DNA from: Armatimonadota bacterium
GTDB lineage: Bacteria > Armatimonadota > Fimbriimonadia > Fimbriimonadales > Fimbriimonadaceae
Reading direction: 5' to 3'
Assembly (NCBI GenBank): GCA_023428805.1
Contig: JAEYWW010000271.1
Coordinates: forward strand, 1-5,626
DNA: 5,626 nucleotides
Shown here: piece after piece, positions 1 through 5,496 of the stretch
Position numbering within the stretch: the stretch's first letter is position 1
How the letters are laid out: each line of letters starts with the position of its first letter
Position numbers and translations under genes: made by a program
Notes under the pieces: model-generated
Told to the model about the DNA's origin: nothing
Databases searched by the model: none
Seen by the model: only the letters and a program-made list of their open reading frames with translations

Positions 1-2
1 TG

Positions 3-1112
3 CCGGATCAGTTCGAGGAAAAGACCGGCAAAACCCACGCCAGCTACTTCTTCTACATGCAGTACGGCACGCGTCTGCCCACCGACTGGATCGAACTCCT
101 CGGCATGCGCGGCAAGGCCGTCCACATCGCGCTTGAGCCCAATCTCGGACTCGACAAGGTCGTGGACGACGAATACCTCACGACTCTCGCCCAGCAGCTT
201 CGAGATTCCAACGCTCCCATCTTTGTGCGCTTCGCCAGCGAGATGAATGGCCCCTGGGTTGCCTACAATGGCGACCCGAAGCTCTACCGAGAGAAGTTTG
301 CGCTGATCGCGGACAAGATGCACAAGATCGCTCCAAATGTGGCGATGGTCTGGTGCCCCTATGCGACTCCGCAGAACCCGATCCTCAGCTACTACCCCGG
401 CGACGAGTCGGTTGATTGGGTGGGCGTCAATTTCTACAGCGTGACTTTCTACAATCAGGATCGCAAAACTCCCGGAGCCCAAGATCATCCGGCGAGCAAG
501 CTGGACTACATCTACAAGCAGTTCAGCCACAAAAAGCCGATCATGATTGGCGAATTCGGCGCGACCCACTACTCCGCGCTGGAAAAGAAGACAGTCGAAG
601 ACTTCGCCCGCGGCTGCATCGTGTCGCTCTACTCCGGCCTGCCCCGCGTCTACCCGCGCGTCAAGGCGGTGTTCTATTTCAACGGCAACAACATGCAGGT
701 GAGCCACCGGCTCAACAACAACTACGCCGTCACGCAGAATGCGCGAGTTCTCCAAGCCTATCGCGATGTCGTGAAGTCCCCCTACTTCCTCGCCGAAGGC
801 CCCGGGGAGTTTTGGGCCAACCAGGATGCCGAAGCCAAGCAGCCCATCCTCCGCCCCATGGTCGTCAAGAGCGGCCAAACCGTGAGCGGAATCATCAACA
901 TTTCCGCCTGGGCACGCGTCCACCGCCAAGGCTACGCCGCCCGCTTCGCCCTGAACGGCAAGGGCATCCATTACGCCACCGACAAGGCCGACTGGTCCAC
1001 CTTCTACAACACCACCAAACTCCCGAACGGGCCGGCGGTGCTGACGGTGGAACTCTTCAAAGCAGGCAAGCGCATGGATCGCCGAAGCGTGACGATTCAG
1101 GTTAAAAACTAA
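3..1112 (+). CDS. GH26-like glycoside hydrolase (beta-mannanase type) with C-terminal Ig-like domain, 5' partial
   Basis: The frame is open from the first complete codon at 3 to the TAA at 1110-1112, giving 369 visible residues. The Met codon at 57 is internal, because related sequence (PDQFEEKTGK...) continues upstream. The fold is inferred to be a clan GH-A (beta/alpha)8 barrel. The motif RFASEMNGPW carries the likely acid/base Glu at residue 80 of the fragment (codon 240-242), and KPIMIGEFGA carries the likely nucleophile Glu at residue 184 (codon 552-554); this pairing is typical of GH26. DWVGVNFYS between them is also typical of the barrel. Residues about 286-369 look like a bacterial Ig-like module (VSGIINISA, then LNGK, then LPNGPAVLTVELF and SVTIQVKN). 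GH26 members mostly cleave beta-1,4-mannan, but some act on other beta-glycans, so the substrate is not assigned. Export is expected but the signal peptide lies outside the window. The following gene is 115 nt away behind its own promoter. Confidence 0.85.
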   Translation, partial: PDQFEEKTGKTHASYFFYMQYGTRLPTDWIELLGMRGKAVHIALEPNLGLDKVVDDEYLTTLAQQLRDSNAPIFVRFASEMNGPWVAYNGDPKLYREKFALIADKMHKIAPNVAMVWCPYATPQNPILSYYPGDESVDWVGVNFYSVTFYNQDRKTPGAQDHPASKLDYIYKQFSHKKPIMIGEFGATHYSALEKKTVEDFARGCIVSLYSGLPRVYPRVKAVFYFNGNNMQVSHRLNNNYAVTQNARVLQAYRDVVKSPYFLAEGPGEFWANQDAEAKQPILRPMVVKSGQTVSGIINISAWARVHRQGYAARFALNGKGIHYATDKADWSTFYNTTKLPNGPAVLTVELFKAGKRMDRRSVTIQVKN

Positions 1113-1191
1113 CCGCCAGCGCAATTCCAATGGCTGTTTAGTCCTTCCGGCAGGTTCAAGTTGCTCGCCCAGGTTACGAATACTTCAGATA

Positions 1192-1221
1192 TTGCGTTTA
1201 TTGCTTTTAGGGACCTATAAT
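1192..1221 (+). promoter_or_regulatory. Predicted sigma70-type promoter of the HTH/PIN operon
   Basis: A perfect TATAAT lies at 1216-1221. The best -35 candidate is TTGCGT at 1192-1197 with an 18-bp spacer; it is weak (3 of 6 match TTGACA). Transcription would start near 1228, which is the A of the ATG of the HTH gene, so the mRNA may be leaderless or nearly so. The -35 element and spacer contain a tandem 9-bp repeat, TATTGCGTT/TATTGCTTT (1190-1207, 8 of 9 identical), and the promoter is flanked by TTCAGATATTG (1184-1194) and TTCAGCTATGG (1221-1231). Either could be an operator for the HTH protein; that part is inference. Confidence 0.6.
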
Positions 1222-1227
1222 TCAGCT

Positions 1228-1668
1228 ATGGGACAATCATTGGGCAGAAAAATTGAGCCATCAGATCATGTATCGCCAGATATCCTGAGGCAGATCGACA
1301 GCATCCTGAACCAGCAAGCCAAGTTGGTCAGCGAGAGCGGTGAGTCAATCCCTCTCCCGAATGAGCTTTATGAGCCGCTGAAAATGATCGTTGCTTCGAT
1401 GCTTCGACGCGAAGCCATCTTCATGGTCCATGAAAGCGAATCGTTTACAACTCAGGCGGCCGCGCATTTTCTCGGAGTCTCGCGTCCTCATTTGATCAAG
1501 CTGATTGAGGAGGGTTTGATTCCACACTATAAGGTGGGCAACCACAGGCGGATCCGCGCCGGAGACCTCTACGCCTATCGCGAGCATCGTGACCGTTCTC
1601 GAAAGGAGACTCTGTCTCGACTCTTCAAGAAGCTGGACGAAGATGGGGTGTATGATGCACACGAATAA
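1228..1668 (+). CDS. Excisionase-type HTH protein, probable antitoxin of a PIN-domain toxin
   Basis: A 146-residue protein. Residues about 72-120 form a MerR/excisionase-like winged helix: SFTTQAAAHFLGVSRPHLIKL is the helix-turn-helix, and HYKVGNHRRIRAGDLYAYREH is the wing with its usual K-x-G-x-H-R-R-I pattern. The charged tail (RKETLSRLFKKLDEDGVYD) matches antitoxins of this type that sit upstream of PIN-domain toxins, where the tail would contact the toxin. The first 70 residues are a helical segment without a motif I recognise. A longer reading from TTG at 1192 is possible but would place coding sequence over the -35 and -10 boxes, so the ATG at 1228 is preferred. No good Shine-Dalgarno is present (AGGGA at 1209-1213 is about 14 nt away). 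The stop overlaps the toxin start as TAATG. Expected role: bind and inhibit the toxin and repress the operon promoter. Confidence 0.8.
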   Translation: MGQSLGRKIEPSDHVSPDILRQIDSILNQQAKLVSESGESIPLPNELYEPLKMIVASMLRREAIFMVHESESFTTQAAAHFLGVSRPHLIKLIEEGLIPHYKVGNHRRIRAGDLYAYREHRDRSRKETLSRLFKKLDEDGVYDAHE

Positions 1669-2234
1669 TGCGGGCCCACTTCACAATATTCATCGACGCT
1701 TGCGTCCTAGTTCCGCCATCCGTCTGCAATCTTTACTTGAGCCTTGCTGAGGCGTATTTGTTTCAGCCCCGCTGGAGCGAGGAAGTCCTGCGGGAAGTGC
1801 ATAGAACGCATGTCTTGAAGATGGGCTGGAGCGATGAACTGGCCGACTACTGGCAAAGTGAGGTGAGAAAAGCCTTTCCTGAGGCGCTGGTCGATGGATA
1901 TCAACTGGTTGCTGGCGCATGCACCAATGACCCCAAAGATCGCCATGTGGTCGCGGCCGCATATCACTCTCGTTCTGATGCCATCATCACTTCGAATCTC
2001 AAGCATTTTCCCGCAGAATCGCTCACTCCCTTTCATCTCACAGTGCACTCACCAGCGGACTACCTATGCACGATGCTGGATATGAGCCCAGGGCTGGTCA
2101 TTAGAGTGCTGACAGATATCGCCAGTATGAGAAAGAAGACTTTGCGGGAGCAGTTGAACTCATACCCTCCCGAGATGGCGGGATTTGTTCAGAAGGTCAT
2201 CCAAGTGTCGGGAATGGATGCACCTGATTGCTGA
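1668..2234 (+). CDS. PIN-domain ribonuclease, probable toxin (VapC-like)
   Basis: A 188-residue protein. The N terminus reads FIDACVLVP with the first PIN acidic residue at D10. RWSEEVLREV supplies E39 and E43, DPKDRHVVAAA supplies D88 and D91, and SDAIITSNLKHFP gives D104 followed by the N-L-K-x-F-P block seen near the end of PIN domains. These would coordinate Mg2+ or Mn2+ for RNA cleavage. The PIN core fills about residues 5-130; the remaining 60 residues are a helical tail, so the protein is longer than a classic VapC of about 130 residues and fits the larger PIN proteins paired with excisionase-type HTH antitoxins. ATG 1668 shares its A with the TAA of the upstream gene, so translation is likely coupled. 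The RNA target cannot be read from sequence. All expected acidic residues are present, so it looks intact. Confidence 0.82.
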   Translation: MRAHFTIFIDACVLVPPSVCNLYLSLAEAYLFQPRWSEEVLREVHRTHVLKMGWSDELADYWQSEVRKAFPEALVDGYQLVAGACTNDPKDRHVVAAAYHSRSDAIITSNLKHFPAESLTPFHLTVHSPADYLCTMLDMSPGLVIRVLTDIASMRKKTLREQLNSYPPEMAGFVQKVIQVSGMDAPDC

Positions 2235-2238
2235 GGTG
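2233..2238 (+). promoter_or_regulatory. Shine-Dalgarno of the cold-shock/DUF1294 gene, overlapping the PIN stop codon
   Basis: GAGGTG, 4 nt before ATG 2243, is a strong match to the 16S rRNA 3' end. Its first two bases are the last two of the TGA (2232-2234) of the PIN gene. It is the only strong ribosome binding site in the five-gene string, so this gene may be translated independently of its upstream neighbours. Confidence 0.7.
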
Positions 2239-2242
2239 AAGG

Positions 2243-2884
2243 ATGGCGGAAAAAGGGCAGCAAGTAGGCAGACTGAAGGCATGGAATGACGAGCGCGGGT
2301 TCGGCTTCATAGAACCCGCTCGTGGTGGAGACGACATCTTCGTCCACATCAAATCCTTCCGTGACAGATCGCGCCGTCCCGTCGTCAACCAGATTCTGAA
2401 GTTTGAAATCGAGTCAGGCAAGGACGGCAAACTCCGTGCGGTCAATGTGATGCCAGGAAGTGTTGTCAGGCAGAGCCGTTCGCGTCCACAGATGACTTTC
2501 TCCACAGGTGGACTGCAACGTTTGGTCGTCATTCCCATCTATTTCGCGCTCTGTTTTGCACCCCCCGCCAAGCTTTTTCCCGCCGCCTGGTCTGGCTGCA
2601 TGCTGATCTTGAGCGTCATCAGCTTCTGCACATACTGGTCTGACAAGGCAGCGGCTTTGAATGACGACCGAAGGGTGCCGGAGGCGGTGCTGCTTCTGCT
2701 GAGTCTATTCGGCGGGTGGCCAGGTGCGCTTCTCGCGCAACACATGCTTCGACACAAGACGAGCAAGGAATCATTTCAGGCCAGTTTCTGGCTCATCGTC
2801 ATCCTGCACTTCGTCATTCTCATCGCCCTGATCGCCGAACAAAAGCTTCAATGGATTAAGTTCGTGACTGCTGGTGTAAATTAA
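2243..2884 (+). CDS. Cold-shock domain fused to DUF1294 membrane domain
   Basis: A 213-residue two-domain protein. Residues about 6-70 are a cold-shock (OB-fold) domain: GRLKAWNDERGFGFIEP contains the RNP1-like core GFGFI (19-23), and DIFVH (31-35) is the RNP2-like strand; such domains bind single-stranded RNA or DNA. A basic linker (RQSRSRPQ) leads to about four hydrophobic segments near 92-108, 113-130, 149-165 and 181-198. Between them is the DUF1294 signature: YWSDKAAA (131-138), RVPE (144-147), GGWPGA (157-162) and RHKTSKESF (170-178). The CSD-DUF1294 fusion is a known bacterial architecture with no established function; it would place a nucleic-acid-binding domain at the cytoplasmic face of the inner membrane. 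The gene follows the PIN stop by 8 nt and precedes the SGNH-like gene by 4 nt. Confidence 0.9.
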   Translation: MAEKGQQVGRLKAWNDERGFGFIEPARGGDDIFVHIKSFRDRSRRPVVNQILKFEIESGKDGKLRAVNVMPGSVVRQSRSRPQMTFSTGGLQRLVVIPIYFALCFAPPAKLFPAAWSGCMLILSVISFCTYWSDKAAALNDDRRVPEAVLLLLSLFGGWPGALLAQHMLRHKTSKESFQASFWLIVILHFVILIALIAEQKLQWIKFVTAGVN

Positions 2885-2888
2885 AGCC

Positions 2889-3764
2889 ATGTTCCTGGCT
2901 TCCGCCCTGCTTTTGATGCTCGCGCCGACGCAGACTCCGCAACCATTCCGGCTCTACTCCATCGGGCATAGCCTGAGCGCGGAGATGCCGGACATGCTGG
3001 CGGCTCTCGCCGCACAAGATGGACAGAAGCTGGAGTTTCAGGAACAGTTTCGATTGGGCGCTTCGCTTCAGTATCAATGGGATGAGGCGACCGAACCACG
3101 CGACCAGTACGACGATCCCCAATTCCGAGTCTCCTATCCGAAGGCGCTCGGCAAAGGCAAATTCGATGCTGTCGTGCTGATCGACAGCGTTCCACGGGGC
3201 GGAAAGGAGCAGGAGGAGCAGTCCATCGAGTACCTCGCCAAATTCGCTTCCCTGATCAAGCAGAAGCACCCGGAAGCGAAGATATTCTATTGCGAGGCGT
3301 GGCACAGCATCAAAAGCGGCACCGGAGAGGCGCAGTGGGACACCGCAAGCCCGACCCGCCACCTCTCCTGGCGCAAACGAATCGATGCCGATGCGCCCAT
3401 GTGGGAGCGCATCCGCAAAGCCGCCGAGCAAAAATCTGGCGCCAAGATCAAGATGATTCGCGAAGCTCAGGCTCTCGGAGCCTTGGCCGATGCAGTGGAG
3501 GCGGGCAAAGTGCCAGGGTTCAAATCGCTCCAGGACATCTTTGAGGACGACATCCATCTGAAGCCACCCACGATGTATTTTCTGGCCTGCGTTCAATACG
3601 CGGCGATTCTGGGGCGCTCCCCAGTCGGCAAGTCCACCGACATCAAGGGGCGTTGGGGAGCGAAATTCTTCGGCGAGAAGTTCTGGAATGGCAAAACTTA
3701 CACCGCCCCAAGCGCAGAAGCCGCGAAGCAGATGCAGGCCATCGCCGCCAAGTTCGCCGACTAG
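2889..3764 (+). CDS. SGNH-like hydrolase, probably exported
   Basis: A 291-residue protein. Near the N terminus, LYSIGHSLSAEMPDML is a block I motif with GHS in place of GDS or GNS; Ser28 is the likely nucleophile. GASLQYQWDEA follows and resembles the GApLxxnW block of a bacterial SGNH subgroup. FEDDIHLKPP near the C terminus supplies D220-x-x-H223, the block V Asp/His pair. YCEAWHSI (around 138-145) lies in the central sheet. The family acts as esterases or acyl-hydrolases, often on acetylated polysaccharides; the substrate here is unknown. The first 17 residues (MFLASALLLMLAPTQTP) form a short hydrophobic stretch like a signal peptide but lack a basic n-region. An in-frame stop at 2877-2879 rules out a longer version beyond a rare ATT at 2880. 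No Shine-Dalgarno is visible, so coupling to the upstream gene 4 nt away is likely. The next gene follows after 2 nt. Confidence 0.75.
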   Translation: MFLASALLLMLAPTQTPQPFRLYSIGHSLSAEMPDMLAALAAQDGQKLEFQEQFRLGASLQYQWDEATEPRDQYDDPQFRVSYPKALGKGKFDAVVLIDSVPRGGKEQEEQSIEYLAKFASLIKQKHPEAKIFYCEAWHSIKSGTGEAQWDTASPTRHLSWRKRIDADAPMWERIRKAAEQKSGAKIKMIREAQALGALADAVEAGKVPGFKSLQDIFEDDIHLKPPTMYFLACVQYAAILGRSPVGKSTDIKGRWGAKFFGEKFWNGKTYTAPSAEAAKQMQAIAAKFAD

Positions 3765-3766
3765 CC

Positions 3767-4930
3767 ATGCTCGGTGCGCTCTGCCTCATCCTCGCCGCTC
3801 AGACCCCGGAGATTGATGCCACAACCTTGAAGGGCAAAGTGCTCTGCGGCTATCAAGGCTGGTTCCGCACCCCGAAGGACGGCGACTGGTTTCATTGGAG
3901 CCGGGATCGTTCTGCGATCTCACCGCACACCGTCACTTTTGAGATGTGGCCGGATGTGAGCGAGTATCCGTCGGATGCGCTGGCGACGGCTGACGCCTAT
4001 ACTTTTGCGGACGGCAGTGCCGCCAAGCTCTTTTCGTCCACTCATGCCGGGGTTGTGGACAAGCATTTTGAGTGGATGCGCGAGTATGGCTTGGATGGCG
4101 TGTTCGTCCAACGATTTCTCGGTGGATTGGATGGAGCAGCAGGTTCAGCCAAAGAAGCGATTGTGCTGGATCACGCGCAGAAGTCGGCAGTCAAGCATGG
4201 GCGAATATTCGCAGTCGAGTACGACATGAGCGGCACTCCACCGGATCGTGCGCTCGAAGTGATGCAGAAGGACTGGAAATATCTGACCACCCAGATGAAA
4301 ATCACCCAGAACCCTCGCTACCTTCGTCACAACGGCAAGCCAGTCCTCGCAATCTTCGGCTTCTTCACCGACCGCATGAGCGGCGCCCAGGCGAACGCGA
4401 TCATAGATGCTTTTGAACAGGAAGGTGTGGCTCTGGTGGGAGCGGGACAGTGGTGGTGGCGTCGAGAAACCGACCGCGATTGGCACCGCGCCTTCCGCCG
4501 ATTCACCGCCTACAGCCCGTGGGATGTCGGCAATGTCCGAGTGATGGATGGCGTCAAAAAGGCTCCGACCGACCGCTGGGAGGCAGACTTGGCGGAGGCG
4601 AAGCGGGTCGGCATGATGCTTCTCCCCGTGATCTATCCCGGCTTCTCGTGGGACAACCTCAAACGCCAGCCATCTGGAAGCTCCCTGATCCCGCGCCGGA
4701 AGGGAGAGTTTTTCCGAGAGCAGTTTCAGGCGGCCTCCTCGCTCGGCATCGACCAGGCGTTCGTCGCCATGTTCGACGAAGTCGACGAAGCCACCGCCAT
4801 CTTCAAAGTCCGTGACAAACCGCCAGTTCAAGGGCACTTTGTGGGCTTTGAGGGACTGCCATCCGATGCCTACCTCAAGATCGCAGGCGAGGGCACAAAG
4901 CTGATTCACCAGGCCGGTCACTCCAAGTAG
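3767..4930 (+). CDS. GH71/99-like glycoside hydrolase (often labelled xylosidase/arabinosidase)
   Basis: A 387-residue protein. After a short hydrophobic N terminus (MLGALCLILAAQTPE), GKVLCGYQGWFRTPKDG (23-39), HWSRDR, FEMWPDVSEY (59-67) and HFEWMREYGLDGVFVQRF (100-117) are the hallmark blocks of bacterial GH71/99-like proteins. VEYDMSG (150-156) and NGKPVLAIFGF follow the expected barrel order. MFDEVDEATAIF (335-346) has two Glu three residues apart (E338, E341), the spacing of the catalytic E-x-x-E of GH99 alpha-mannanases; assigning them as catalytic is inference. The frame can be read upstream to a TTG at 3653, but that lies wholly inside the SGNH-like gene, so ATG 3767, 2 nt after its stop, is chosen. 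No Shine-Dalgarno is seen, which points to translational coupling. Likely role: exported cleavage of a polysaccharide together with the SGNH-like esterase. Confidence 0.8.
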   Translation: MLGALCLILAAQTPEIDATTLKGKVLCGYQGWFRTPKDGDWFHWSRDRSAISPHTVTFEMWPDVSEYPSDALATADAYTFADGSAAKLFSSTHAGVVDKHFEWMREYGLDGVFVQRFLGGLDGAAGSAKEAIVLDHAQKSAVKHGRIFAVEYDMSGTPPDRALEVMQKDWKYLTTQMKITQNPRYLRHNGKPVLAIFGFFTDRMSGAQANAIIDAFEQEGVALVGAGQWWWRRETDRDWHRAFRRFTAYSPWDVGNVRVMDGVKKAPTDRWEADLAEAKRVGMMLLPVIYPGFSWDNLKRQPSGSSLIPRRKGEFFREQFQAASSLGIDQAFVAMFDEVDEATAIFKVRDKPPVQGHFVGFEGLPSDAYLKIAGEGTKLIHQAGHSK

Positions 4931-4943
4931 CGGCAAGCCTGCG

Positions 4944-4972
4944 CTTTGGAGTGCGGCGAGGCATCGCCGCTT
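4944..4972 (+). repeat. 29-nt repeat A, copy 1, with 7-4-7 hairpin
   Basis: Identical over 29 nt to 5245-5273. It starts with CTTTGGAGTGCG and holds the perfect hairpin GCGGCGA (4953-4959), loop GGCA, TCGCCGC (4964-4970). It lies 13 nt after the GH71/99-like stop and is followed by TTTC, so it could also act as a weak terminator or 3'-end stabiliser for the operon. Confidence 0.85.
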
Positions 4973-5010
4973 TCATCTGCGTCGGAGCGGTCCGGGAGAT
5001 AGGGAGCGCT

Positions 5011-5106
5011 CGACTTCAGTCGGGCTCTCGGGCGTGCGCACTTTAGTGCGAGGCGGGTTGTAAGTTCGCACTGAAGTGCGGAAATCCGAGAGCCCCGCTG
5101 AAGCGG
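5011..5106. repeat. 96-bp mirrored hairpin structure
   Basis: The order of parts is symmetric: hairpin CGACT-TC-AGTCG (5011-5022), arm GGGCTCTCGG (5022-5031), hairpin CGCACT-TT-AGTGCG (5037-5050), hairpin CGCACT-GA-AGTGCG (5067-5080), arm CCGAGAGCCC (5086-5095), hairpin CCGCT-GA-AGCGG (5095-5106). The two arms are perfect 10-bp reverse complements. The outer hairpins are reverse-complement copies that differ at four bases, all as compensating pairs. Confidence 0.8.
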
Positions 5107-5116
5107 AGCGGTCCTC
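5067..5116 (+). repeat. 50-nt repeat B, copy 1
   Basis: Exactly identical to 5497-5546, and the identity ends at both sides. It contains two hairpins with GA loops, CGCACT-GA-AGTGCG (5067-5080) and CCGCT-GA-AGCGG (5095-5106), and ends with CGGAGCGGTCC (5104-5114), which also occurs alone at 4983-4993. Confidence 0.9.
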
Positions 5117-5144
5117 GGCGGATGTCTCCGGACTGGGAGGGCAA

Positions 5145-5161
5145 GAGCCTCGCGGAGGCTC
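5145..5161. repeat. 7-3-7 inverted repeat
   Basis: GAGCCTC (5145-5151), loop GCG, GAGGCTC (5155-5161) is a perfect hairpin. It directly abuts the longer inverted repeat at 5161-5190. Confidence 0.75.
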
Positions 5162-5190
5162 GGCCCTCCAGGGATCGTAATGGAGGGCCG
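5161..5190. repeat. 10-10-10 inverted repeat
   Basis: CGGCCCTCCA (5161-5170) and TGGAGGGCCG (5181-5190) are perfect reverse complements around a 10-nt loop. It is among the longest perfect stems in the tract. No T-run follows, so a classic intrinsic terminator is not supported. Confidence 0.8.
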
Positions 5191-5212
5191 AACTCCTGTG
5201 AGGCCGTGCCCG

Positions 5213-5230
5213 CTCCCGATCCTCCACAAA
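5213..5230 (+). repeat. 18-nt imperfect repeat C, copy 1
   Basis: CTCCCGATCCTCCACAAA here matches CTCCCAATCCTCCTCAAA at 5550-5567 at 16 of 18 positions. Copy 2 lies 3 nt after repeat B copy 2, while copy 1 lies 96 nt after repeat B copy 1, so the segment 5117-5212 looks like an insertion or deletion between two versions of the same unit. Confidence 0.7.
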
Positions 5231-5244
5231 ATGATGTCCTCCAT

Positions 5245-5273
5245 CTTTGGAGTGCGGCGAGGCATCGCCGCTT
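5245..5273 (+). repeat. 29-nt repeat A, copy 2
   Basis: Exact copy of 4944-4972, with the same hairpin GCGGCGA (5254-5260), loop GGCA, TCGCCGC (5265-5271). It forms the left end of the 124-bp element at 5246-5369. Confidence 0.88.
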
Positions 5274-5369
5274 CCCCTTGCGGCGGAGCCGCCCCCGCTG
5301 CTCTGGATCGAAGAGCATCAGGCCGCCTCCGGCGGAAGTGAAAGCGGTCATCTCTGACCGCACTCCAAA
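5246..5369. repeat. 124-bp MITE/REPIN-like element with 11-bp terminal inverted repeats
   Basis: TTTGGAGTGCG (5246-5256) and CGCACTCCAAA (5359-5369) are perfect terminal inverted repeats. Between or overlapping them are five hairpins in a row: GCGGCGA/TCGCCGC (5254-5271), GCGGC/GCCGC (5280-5292), TGCTCT/AGAGCA (5299-5317), CCGCC/GGCGG (5323-5335) and GCGGTCA/TGACCGC (5344-5361). It has no coding capacity, so any mobility would need an enzyme encoded elsewhere. No clear target-site duplication is seen. Confidence 0.7.
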
Positions 5370-5385
5370 TCGCCCTTGGAGTGCG
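5359..5385. repeat. Head-to-head TTGGAGTGCG inverted repeat
   Basis: CGCACTCCAA (5359-5368) and TTGGAGTGCG (5376-5385) form a 10-7-10 inverted repeat at the junction between the 124-bp element and the next hairpin block. A weaker mate, CACTCCA at 5601-5607, could close a second unit beginning at 5377. Confidence 0.75.
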
Positions 5386-5411
5386 CGATCATTCATGCCG
5401 CACTTTGTCAT

Positions 5412-5427
5412 GCGCGGCCCGCCGCGC
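5412..5427. repeat. 7-2-7 inverted repeat
   Basis: GCGCGGC (5412-5418), loop CC, GCCGCGC (5421-5427), a perfect GC-only hairpin within the block 5376-5607. Confidence 0.75.
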
Positions 5428-5439
5428 CTTCCTTGGTGG

Positions 5440-5459
5440 TGCACCTCTCCCGAGGTGCA
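5440..5459. repeat. 8-4-8 inverted repeat
   Basis: TGCACCTC (5440-5447), loop TCCC, GAGGTGCA (5452-5459), a perfect hairpin. It is followed by GGGCT-CGGC-AGCCC (5471-5484) and TGCGC/GCGCA (5485-5500), so hairpins lie almost end to end up to repeat B copy 2. Confidence 0.78.
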
Positions 5460-5496
5460 AGCCTTTGGCTGGGCTCGGCAGCCCTGCGCGATGCGG

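Noticed and set aside
1192..1227. TTG start 12 codons upstream of the HTH gene ATG
   Set aside because: It would put the start inside the -35 box of a promoter with a perfect TATAAT, and the added residues show no family similarity that I can see.
2856..3596. Open frame of 246 codons on the minus strand
   Set aside because: It is antisense to the SGNH-like gene, which has motifs and neighbours in its favour.
3653..3766. N-terminal extension of the GH71/99-like gene from a TTG
   Set aside because: It would overlap the SGNH-like gene by 112 nt with a basic, low-complexity reading; ATG 3767 starts right after the upstream stop and gives a hydrophobic N terminus.
4145..4936. Open frame of 263 codons on the minus strand
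   Set aside because: It lies opposite the well-supported GH71/99-like gene; GC-rich codon structure produces the long antisense frame and no domain is recognisable.
4953..4976. Intrinsic terminator after the GH71/99-like gene
   Set aside because: The GC-rich stem is suitable, but only TTT follows it, and the same 29-nt unit occurs at 5245-5273 away from any gene end, so a repeat is the better explanation; a terminator role remains possible.
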